Assembly: GCA_021789355.1 (NCBI GenBank)
Contig: JAJYJR010000422.1
Span: 1 to 5,551, forward strand
Direction of reading: 5' to 3'
Source of the DNA: Chloroflexota bacterium
GTDB lineage: Bacteria > Chloroflexota > Limnocylindria > Limnocylindrales > CSP1-4
Length of the DNA: 5,551 nucleotides
The stretch's first letter is position 1. Each line of letters opens with the position of its first letter. The notes under the pieces were generated by a model. The model saw only the letters and a list, made by a program, of their open reading frames with translations. It was not told where the DNA came from and did no database searches. The position numbers and the translations under genes are program-made. Positions 1-4,789 of this stretch are shown here, one piece after another.

Positions 1-486
1 GTCGATGCCGAGCGGGTTGCCGTGGGCGATCGAGTTGTCGAGGAAGGCCGCGGCGAGGTTGTGCGCCGCTCCGACGGCGTGGTTGTCGCCGGTCAGGTGG
101 AGGTTGAAGTCCTCCATCGGGATCACCTGGCTCCAGCCGCCCCCGGCCGCACCGCCCTTGATGCCGAACACGGGTCCCAGGGACGGCTGGCGGATGCTGA
201 CCGCGGCCCGGTGACCGATCCGGTTGAGCCCCTGCACCAGCCCGACCGTGGTCGTCGTCTTGCCCTCGCCGAGCGGGGTGGGAGTGATCGCGGTCACGAC
301 CACGTACTTGCCCCGGCGCCCGGCCGCCCCGGACTCGCGCTCCAGCCGCTCGATGCCCTCCAGGCGCACCTTGGCCTTGGTCGGCCCGTAGAGCTCCACC
401 TCGTCGTCGCGCAGGCCGAGCTCGCGGGCGACCTCGAGGATGGGGCGCGGGGTGACGGAACGGGCGATCTCGAGGCTGGATGGCAT
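1..486 (-). CDS. fhs: Formate-tetrahydrofolate ligase, N-terminal part (cut by window edge)
   Basis: This is the first 162 residues of formate-tetrahydrofolate ligase, a cytosolic enzyme that uses ATP to join formate to tetrahydrofolate, giving 10-formyl-THF for purine and one-carbon pathways or the methyl branch of the acetyl-CoA pathway. The N-terminus reads [16 protein letters not shown]. The nucleotide-binding loop [13 protein letters not shown] lies at residues 68-80, followed by family-typical blocks [19 protein letters not shown] (100-118), [11 protein letters not shown] (124-134) and the stretch ending GNPLGID. The family is usually about 550-560 residues, so roughly 70 percent lies beyond the left edge. 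The ATG at 486 was chosen; an AGGAGG (504-499) lies 12 bases upstream. An adjacent in-frame TTG (489-487) would sit at a better 9-base spacing and add one residue. It lies 40 bases after the CPBP gene on the same strand, so co-transcription is likely. The assignment is firm; only the exact start is open. Confidence 0.96.
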   Translation of the reverse strand, partial: MPSSLEIARSVTPRPILEVARELGLRDDEVELYGPTKAKVRLEGIERLERESGAAGRRGKYVVVTAITPTPLGEGKTTTTVGLVQGLNRIGHRAAVSIRQPSLGPVFGIKGGAAGGGWSQVIPMEDFNLHLTGDNHAVGAAHNLAAAFLDNSIAHGNPLGID

Positions 487-498
487 CAACGCGGGTGT

Positions 499-504
499 CC
501 TCCT
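499..504 (-). promoter_or_regulatory. Ribosome binding site of fhs
   Basis: A full AGGAGG Shine-Dalgarno sequence reads on the minus strand between the CPBP stop and fhs. Spacing is 12 bases to the ATG at 486 and 9 bases to the TTG at 489, so it leaves the two adjacent starts unresolved. It shows that fhs is translated from its own site. Confidence 0.75.
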
Positions 505-526
505 GTGCGTGGCATGCCCCGGTCGG

Positions 527-1501
527 TCACGGGTTCGCCGGTCCGTCCACGTCGCTGGTCGGCTGGAGCAGGAAGATCCAGACGTCCCACAGCTGGTGGC
601 TCACAACGAGCGCGCCCAGCGGCACGCCGGCGGCGTAGAGCGCGCACCAGTGCGCGCCGGCGATCCCGGCGGCGCCGAACAGCGTGAAGTTGCCCGTCAC
701 CACGTGCACGCCGCCGTAGGCCGCGGCGGCCAGCGCCGCGCCGCGCCACCGGCCGTAGCGCGTCATCAGTCCGGCCTGCACGAGCCCGCGCCAGAACAGC
801 TCCTCCGCGGGGCCGATGATCGTCACGAGGCGCAGCGCGATCTCGCCTCTCGGCCGCAGGTCGCGGAGGGCGTAGATCTCCGCGATGTCCCGCGACCCCG
901 ACGGGACGGCGCGGCGCGCGACGCGATCCCCGATCGCGAAGGTCCCGTACAGGACGGCGGCGGACGCGGCCCCGAGCGCGACGTGGACCGGCCGGATCCG
1001 GGTCGAGCGAAGCGCGGGGCGCGCGACCAGCGCGTACCCGCCGAGGGCGAGACCGGTAAGGGTCATGCGGTCCCAGAAGCGATCACGCGGCCCGCGGAAG
1101 GTCGCGGCGAAGCAGGCCTGGGCTGCGGCGAGGCCGAGGCCCACCGCGCCGAGCCCCGGGTCCACCGGGACGGGTCGGGGGGCCGGTGCAGGGGCACCGA
1201 CGTCCGCGGCGCCTCTCGATCGCCCGGCCCGCTCCGCCAGGCGCGCCGCACGCTCGGCGAGGCCCGAAGCGTCCCCCAGGAAGGGGTCGAGCCGGCGGCC
1301 TGCCTCGGAGACCGCGTGCCGGGCCTCCTCCAGGGCCGGTCCGAGCCTCGTCGCCAGCGCTTGCGCCTCGGCGCGCAGCCGGAGCGTTTCGTCCATCAGC
1401 GCCGCGGCGGCGGACGCGGACGCGAGCGCGAGCTTCCGCGCACGGCGTCGCCGTGCCAGGTCGCGGAGCAGGCGAGAGCCCTGACCGACCGTCCGACCCA
1501 C
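527..1501 (-). CDS. CPBP-family intramembrane protease-like protein with N-terminal helical extension
   Basis: The 324-residue product carries the three CPBP/Abi (Rce1-like) glutamic-protease motifs: EExxxR as E233-E234-L-F-W-R238, an aromatic-xxx-H as Y262-G-G-V-H266, and HxxxD as H302-Q-L-W-D306. All expected polar catalytic-type residues are present, so an active membrane protease is plausible; the substrate is unknown. Hydrophobic segments lie at about 146-160, 172-190, 222-245, 254-270, 273-292 and 295-312. Ahead of them is an unusual soluble part: a basic start (residues 10-23), Ala/Glu/Arg-rich helices with a coiled-coil look (about 24-96), then a Pro/Ala linker (about 100-116). The GTG at 1501 was chosen because a GGAGG lies 9 bases upstream; an in-frame GTG at 1507 would be only 3 bases from it. 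The gene lies 59 bases after the LLM-UbiA stop and 40 before fhs. Some family members act in bacteriocin immunity or prenyl-protein processing, but nothing here supports one of those roles. Confidence 0.88.
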   Translation of the reverse strand: MGRTVGQGSRLLRDLARRRRARKLALASASAAAALMDETLRLRAEAQALATRLGPALEEARHAVSEAGRRLDPFLGDASGLAERAARLAERAGRSRGAADVGAPAPAPRPVPVDPGLGAVGLGLAAAQACFAATFRGPRDRFWDRMTLTGLALGGYALVARPALRSTRIRPVHVALGAASAAVLYGTFAIGDRVARRAVPSGSRDIAEIYALRDLRPRGEIALRLVTIIGPAEELFWRGLVQAGLMTRYGRWRGAALAAAAYGGVHVVTGNFTLFGAAGIAGAHWCALYAAGVPLGALVVSHQLWDVWIFLLQPTSDVDGPANP

Positions 1502-1510
1502 TGGCACCGT

Positions 1511-1515
1511 CCTCC
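1511..1515 (-). promoter_or_regulatory. Ribosome binding site of the CPBP gene
   Basis: GGAGG reads on the minus strand 9 bases ahead of the GTG at 1501 and only 3 bases ahead of the GTG at 1507. This decides in favour of the shorter start. Confidence 0.7.
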
Positions 1516-1528
1516 GTGCGACCGGATG

Positions 1529-1534
1529 ATTATC
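1529..1534 (-). promoter_or_regulatory. Possible -10 element ahead of the CPBP gene
   Basis: GATAAT on the minus strand matches the sigma70-type TATAAT at five of six positions. It sits in a small AT-rich island in otherwise GC-rich DNA, between the LLM-UbiA stop and the CPBP start. Transcription would begin near 1522 and give a short leader that includes the GGAGG. No convincing -35 box is found at 16-18 bases, so this is a tentative internal promoter for CPBP-fhs. Confidence 0.35.
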
Positions 1535-1560
1535 CTCGTGTCGGCGACGGCCGCCCGGGG

Positions 1561-3636
1561 TCAGCGCAGGTAGATGCTGATCACGACCCCGATCACGAGC
1601 AGCGCGCCGAACGCGAGGTGCAGCCTGGCGGTCTGCAGGTCGATCATCGCGATCGCCCGCGCCTGGCCCGTGGCACCCAGCTCCGCTGAGCGGAGCACCT
1701 GCGCCAGGAACGGCAGCGAGAGGATCGCGAGCAGCGCGCCGATGGGGATCAGGTGCAGGGCCACGGCGATCGAGAGCGTCATGTAGGCGCCGAGGATCAG
1801 TCCCAGGTAGGCGTAGTGCGCGAACTCCTTGCCGATCCGCGACGACAGCGTGACGATCCCCGCCCGCGTGTCCTCGCTGATGTCGCGCCACTCGTTGCCG
1901 TGCAGGATCGCGGCGACCAGGCATCCCACCGGGATCGACAGGACCAGTGCGTTGACCGACCAGCTCCCGGAAGCGGCGAAGTACCCGCCCACCGTCATGA
2001 TCGGGCCCATCAGCACGAACACGAGCGGCACGCCGAGCGCCCGGTACTTGTACTGGAACGGCGGGGCCGTGTAGAAGTACCCGGCCGCCAGCCCCAGCAC
2101 GCCGAGCACCGCGATCGGCAGCCCGCGCGCCGAGATGAGTGCGATGCCGAGCAGCGTGGCGAGCGCAAAGGCCGCCATCGCGAGCGCATACGCGCCGCGC
2201 TCGGTGACCCGGCCCTTCACGATGGCGTGGCTGGCGCGCGGCGAGGTGATCGTGTCGATGCCCTTCCGCACGTCGTAGATCTCGTTCACGATATTGGTGC
2301 CGGAGTGCAGCAGCATGCCGCCCGCCAGGGCCAGCAGGAACAGCAGCGGGTCGAATCGACCGTCGACGAAGGCCAGGGCCCCACCGGCCACCACCGGGAT
2401 CGCCGAGGCGGTGTAGGCGAACGGCCGCACGATCTCCCAGGTCGCCCCCAGGCGCCGCCACAGCCAGGGACCGAAGCCGAGCCGTTCCGCGGCAGGTCCC
2501 GTCGCGCCCACGCTCGCCGCAGCGGCTTCCGCCACCGCCGCCGCGCGATCGTCCCGGGAGACCCCGGAGGCCAGGGGCACCGCGGCGTGCCACGCTACCG
2601 GCTCGGGGAGCGCCGCGTACATGCCGGCGGTCGCGACGAGCTCGGCGACCTGCCGTTCCTCCTGCACCACCGGCTGCAGCAGCGGGAGGTCCAGGCCGGC
2701 CTCGGCGTGGAACGCCATGGCCTTCGCGGCGACGTCCTCGCGGGTGCCGCACAGCATGAAGGCGTCCAGCAGCTCGTCGGGGATGAGCTTGGACGCCTCG
2801 TGGTAGTCCTCGGCGCGCCACGCGACCGCCACCCGATCGCGCAGCTCGCGGTCGAAGCCCGCGCGGGCCAGCGAGATGTCGCTCAGCACCGAGAGCATGT
2901 AGATCACGAACGGCTCGCGCTTGGCGCGGTTCAGCGCCTCCCGCCGCGTGCGGTCGACCAGCGAAAGCAGGTACCCGGCCGATTCGATCGAGGCGGGATC
3001 GCGGCCTGCCGCCTCGGCCGACGCCCGGAGCCGGTCGAGGATCCCACGCAGGGACGGGATCGACTCGGCGGGGCGCGCGAGATAGCCGTCGGCCTTCTGC
3101 CCGGCCAGCGTCACCAGCTCCTTCCGGTACGCGGCGATCGCCAGCGGGATCCGGTGGGGCGGCTCGAACATGGGCTGGATGGGCGGCAACCCCGGCGTGG
3201 CCGAGGGGAGCCGTTCGCCGGCCCAGAGCGTCCGGACCTGGTCCATGGCCGCGCTCACCCGCTCGACCGCCTCATCGAGCGTGTAGGGGATGCCCATCTG
3301 CCGGAGGCGCAGCGGCAGCCCGGTGCCCAGCGCCATCAGGATGCGCCCCGGCGCCATCTCGTCGAGCGCGGAACCGGTCATGGCGAGGACCACCGGGTGG
3401 CGCGTGTACGGATTGACCGCACCCAGCGCGATCCGGAACCCATCCGGCGTCTCGTCCGCGCCGAGCTCGGACGCGATTGCGCTCACGAAGGTGACGGCGT
3501 CGCGTTCGAAGTAGCTGTCGTGGACCCACACGGAATCGAGTCCGGCGGCGCGGGCCTGTGCGCTCCACGAGACGACCTCGTCCACCTCGCCGCGGGCGGC
3601 GAGCCCGAGGCCGACGGGACGTGCGAGACGATCCAT
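1561..3636 (-). CDS. Fusion: LLM-class (F420-type) oxidoreductase plus UbiA/MenA-like prenyltransferase
   Basis: One uninterrupted 691-residue frame joins two enzymes. Residues 1 to about 335 form a luciferase-like monooxygenase fold of the methylene-H4MPT-reductase-like, F420-using type: the start PVGLGLAARGEVDEVV, the NPYTRHP motif (75-81), MALGTGLPLR (101-110) and GTREDVAAKA (297-306). Residues about 336-390 are an Ala-rich linker. Residues about 391-691 form a UbiA-family membrane prenyltransferase with eight or nine hydrophobic segments. It keeps both Asp-rich motifs: N451-xxx-D455-xxx-G459-I-D461 and N581-E-W-R584-D585-xxx-D589, the latter followed by TLSSRIG as in MenA. The UbiA half would attach an isoprenoid chain to an aromatic acceptor such as dihydroxynaphthoate at the membrane. 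The LLM half would do a hydride transfer with F420 or flavin in the cytosol; its substrate is unknown. The ATG at 3636 follows AAGGA by 7 bases. An internal GTG at residue 376 has no clear ribosome site, so separate translation of UbiA is unlikely. Both domain calls are firm; MenA function is only probable. Confidence 0.9.
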   Translation of the reverse strand: MDRLARPVGLGLAARGEVDEVVSWSAQARAAGLDSVWVHDSYFERDAVTFVSAIASELGADETPDGFRIALGAVNPYTRHPVVLAMTGSALDEMAPGRILMALGTGLPLRLRQMGIPYTLDEAVERVSAAMDQVRTLWAGERLPSATPGLPPIQPMFEPPHRIPLAIAAYRKELVTLAGQKADGYLARPAESIPSLRGILDRLRASAEAAGRDPASIESAGYLLSLVDRTRREALNRAKREPFVIYMLSVLSDISLARAGFDRELRDRVAVAWRAEDYHEASKLIPDELLDAFMLCGTREDVAAKAMAFHAEAGLDLPLLQPVVQEERQVAELVATAGMYAALPEPVAWHAAVPLASGVSRDDRAAAVAEAAAASVGATGPAAERLGFGPWLWRRLGATWEIVRPFAYTASAIPVVAGGALAFVDGRFDPLLFLLALAGGMLLHSGTNIVNEIYDVRKGIDTITSPRASHAIVKGRVTERGAYALAMAAFALATLLGIALISARGLPIAVLGVLGLAAGYFYTAPPFQYKYRALGVPLVFVLMGPIMTVGGYFAASGSWSVNALVLSIPVGCLVAAILHGNEWRDISEDTRAGIVTLSSRIGKEFAHYAYLGLILGAYMTLSIAVALHLIPIGALLAILSLPFLAQVLRSAELGATGQARAIAMIDLQTARLHLAFGALLVIGVVISIYLR

Positions 3637-3643
3637 CACCCAT

Positions 3644-3648
3644 TCCTT
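3644..3648 (-). promoter_or_regulatory. Ribosome binding site of the LLM-UbiA gene
   Basis: AAGGA reads on the minus strand 7 bases before the ATG at 3636. An in-frame GTG immediately upstream (3639-3637) would sit only 4 bases away, so the ATG is preferred. Confidence 0.65.
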
Positions 3649-3658
3649 CAGTTCGTGT

Positions 3659-3677
3659 CGTGGGCCCCATGCCCACG
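3659..3677. repeat. Perfect 7-bp inverted repeat in the divergent intergenic region
   Basis: CGTGGGC and GCCCACG arms flank a 5-base centre. On the minus strand it lies upstream of the LLM-UbiA ribosome site and starts about where transcription from the TAGCAT box (3689-3684) would start. It could be a 5' leader hairpin or a regulator binding site. Short GC palindromes are common in such DNA, so function is unproven. Confidence 0.4.
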
Positions 3678-3683
3678 GGCTGC

Positions 3684-3689
3684 ATGCTA
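3684..3689 (-). promoter_or_regulatory. Possible -10 element for the LLM-UbiA gene
   Basis: TAGCAT on the minus strand fits the TAnnnT -10 pattern and would place the transcription start near 3677, with a leader of about 40 bases. No recognisable -35 box is seen at normal spacing, and the hexamer is a weak match, so this is only a candidate. Confidence 0.25.
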
Positions 3690-3725
3690 CCGCGCGAGCG
3701 CTGCCGGCCCGGGTTTGGTGGCGAG

Positions 3726-3734
3726 TGATAGGGT
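3726..3734 (+). promoter_or_regulatory. Possible extended -10 promoter giving a leaderless transcript
   Basis: TGATAGGGT is an extended -10 (TGn followed by TAnnnT). The hexamer at 3729-3734 ends exactly 7 bases before the GTG at 3742, which is the usual distance from -10 to transcription start. The transcript would therefore begin at or next to the start codon, a common arrangement in Actinobacteria and some other high-GC lineages. The same bases include AGGG 8 bases ahead of the GTG, a weak Shine-Dalgarno alternative. Confidence 0.4.
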
Positions 3735-3741
3735 GCGCGTT

Positions 3742-4218
3742 GTGAATGGAGTCGCGGCGCGCCACAGCCGTGTGGTCCTGCTGGCGCTCGCGCTTGCGTT
3801 GCTGGTCCGCGCGTTCATGGGACTGGCCGACACCCTGGCCATCTCCCGCAACGGCGTGATGGCCATCCCGATGCCCGAGACGATCGCCGTGGCGCCGCCG
3901 TCGCCGCTGTGGCCCGCCCTGTTCGCCCTGCTGGCCCTGGGTGGCGCGCTTGGTGTGCCGGGCCGCACCCTCCTTGGCTGGGCGCTGGGGGTCGTCGCCT
4001 GCGTCGCCTACATGATCTCGGGCATCGCCGACCTCGGGATGCTGCGCCCGGGCGCGCCACTGGGCGACGCGGGCTTCTGGATCTTCTTCGGCGCGAACCT
4101 GGTCGTCCCGGCGTTGGTGCTCACCGGGCTCCTGGCGGCCCGGTCGTGGTTCATGCCGAAACCCGCCGCCCCATCCCACCTCGCGGGTCGCTGGCCGCGA
4201 TCGAGGCGGCGGCCGTGA
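3742..4218 (+). CDS. Small four-helix membrane protein of unknown function
   Basis: I do not recognise the family of this 158-residue protein. Four hydrophobic segments are visible at about residues 11-33, 55-72, 77-97 and 110-134. Arg residues at the N-terminus (A-R-H-S-R, 6-10) and a basic tail ending RWPRSRRRP suggest both ends are cytoplasmic. A loop of about 20 residues (35-54), rich in Pro and Ile, separates helices 1 and 2. No catalytic motif or Cys/His cluster is seen. The GTG at 3742 was chosen because it follows a possible extended -10 by 7 bases and AGGG by 8. An in-frame GTG at 3733 would overlap that element. The stop overlaps the start of the acetyltransferase gene as GTGA, so the two are probably translationally coupled. 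The strongly alternating hydrophobic and polar composition and GC-rich third positions support a real gene over the antisense frames. Confidence 0.75.
   Translation: MNGVAARHSRVVLLALALALLVRAFMGLADTLAISRNGVMAIPMPETIAVAPPSPLWPALFALLALGGALGVPGRTLLGWALGVVACVAYMISGIADLGMLRPGAPLGDAGFWIFFGANLVVPALVLTGLLAARSWFMPKPAAPSHLAGRWPRSRRRP
4203..4206 (+). promoter_or_regulatory. Ribosome binding site of the GNAT gene, inside the upstream gene
   Basis: GAGG lies 8 bases before the GTG at 4215, within the last codons of the membrane protein gene. It supports the 4-base GTGA overlap as the real junction over longer upstream starts in the same open frame. Confidence 0.55.
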
Positions 4219-4655
4219 CCGCGCCGGGGGAGTGGCTGCTGCGGGCCGCGACGCGCGATGACGCGCCCGCCGTCGCGGCGCTCCTGACGGCGGAGGGCTA
4301 CCCGACGGGCCCGACCGACATCCTCGAACGGCTCGCCAACTGGGACGACGGACGATCGGCCGTGCTCGTCGCGACGACCCGCAGCGAGGTCGTGGGGTTC
4401 ATGGCCGTCCATGTCATGCCGCGCTTCGAGCACGGCGACTGGATCGCGCGGGTGCTCGCGCTCGTCGTGGACGAGGGCGCGCGCGAGCGCGGCGTCGGGC
4501 ACGAGCTGATGATGGCGGCCGAGGAGCACGCGCGACGGCAGGGGTGCGGGTTCATCGAGGTGACGGCCGGGCGGCACCGGCCCGGCGCGCTCCAGCTCTA
4601 CGAGTCGGTCGGCTACGAGCAGGGGGTGGCCGTCTACCTGCGCCGGCGCCTCTGA
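4215..4655 (+). CDS. GNAT-family N-acetyltransferase
   Basis: The 146-residue product has the usual length and order of a single-domain GNAT enzyme, which moves an acetyl group from acetyl-CoA to an amine on a protein, antibiotic or small molecule. The N-terminal strand and helix read LLRAATRDDAPAVAALLTAEG (residues 8-28). The central strand is AVLVATTRSEVVGFMAVHV (49-67). Motif A, which binds the pyrophosphate of acetyl-CoA, is ALVVDEGARERGVGHEL (82-98), with R90-xx-G93-x-G95. Motif B is RPGALQLYESVGYE (122-135). The GTG start overlaps the preceding stop as GTGA, with GAGG 8 bases upstream; the same frame is open further upstream, but those residues are Arg/Pro-rich shadow of the membrane protein gene. 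Coupling to a membrane protein suggests a shared condition of expression, but the substrate cannot be read from the sequence. Confidence 0.9.
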   Translation: MTAPGEWLLRAATRDDAPAVAALLTAEGYPTGPTDILERLANWDDGRSAVLVATTRSEVVGFMAVHVMPRFEHGDWIARVLALVVDEGARERGVGHELMMAAEEHARRQGCGFIEVTAGRHRPGALQLYESVGYEQGVAVYLRRRL

Positions 4656-4657
4656 TC

Positions 4658-4682
4658 GCACCCGGTCGATCGTGCCCGGTGC
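4658..4682 (+). terminator. Weak hairpin after the GNAT gene, possible terminator
   Basis: GCACCCGG (4658-4665) and CCCGGTGC (4675-4682) pair over 7 of 8 positions around a 9-base loop, starting 3 bases after the GNAT stop. No T-run follows, so it is not a classical intrinsic terminator. It may slow transcription or protect the mRNA end. The remaining 107 bases before the next gene hold one other inverted repeat and no clear gene. Confidence 0.3.
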
Positions 4683-4707
4683 GTGCGGCCGGCGCGAGCG
4701 GGTCCGT

Positions 4708-4722
4708 GGTGAAACCTTCACC
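4708..4722. repeat. Short perfect inverted repeat upstream of the DoxD-like gene
   Basis: GGTGAA and TTCACC flank ACC, making a 6-base perfect inverted repeat about 68 bases before the TTG at 4790. It is relatively AT-rich for this DNA, and its position suits an operator or part of a promoter. The TTCACC half resembles half-sites of some MerR-type operators, but no regulator gene is in view. Confidence 0.35.
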
Positions 4723-4777
4723 TCCTCGCGGCGCGGTCGCAACGTGCGTCTGCCAGACTCGCCGGGCAGTCAGCATG

Positions 4778-4782
4778 GGAGG
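4778..4782 (+). promoter_or_regulatory. Ribosome binding site of the DoxD-like gene, indicating a TTG start
   Basis: GGAGG (in GGGAGG) lies 7 bases before an in-frame TTG at 4790. The in-frame ATG at 4775 has no purine-rich site ahead of it, and the GTG at 5006 near the membrane domain has none either. This site is the main reason to prefer TTG. Confidence 0.55.
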
Positions 4783-4789
4783 CCGGGCA

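Noticed and set aside
22..687. Plus-strand open frame opposite fhs
   Set aside because: The minus strand reads unmistakable Fhs sequence throughout 486-1, so this is a shadow.
440..1573. Plus-strand open frame of 377 codons opposite the CPBP gene
   Set aside because: Low-complexity Arg/Gly/Ala composition and no domain; the minus strand carries the CPBP motifs.
1502..2821. Upstream extension of the CPBP frame into the LLM-UbiA gene
   Set aside because: The extra residues are an out-of-frame reading of the UbiA region. The ribosome site at 1515-1511 and the motif pattern place the start at 1501.
1753..3741. Very long open frame on the plus strand across the LLM-UbiA gene
   Set aside because: Its translation is Arg/His/Pro/Gly-rich with no recognisable domain, and it is antisense to a gene with clear motifs. 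High GC content removes stop codons from antisense frames. Only the part from 3742 on codes for a real protein.
3637..4179. Upstream extension of the LLM-UbiA frame to an ATG at 4179
   Set aside because: The extra 181 residues are low-complexity antisense of the membrane protein and GNAT junction. LLM proteins begin close to the chosen ATG, which has a ribosome site.
4008..4742. Minus-strand open frame opposite the GNAT gene
   Set aside because: Arg/His/Pro-rich with no domain; the plus strand shows complete GNAT motifs.
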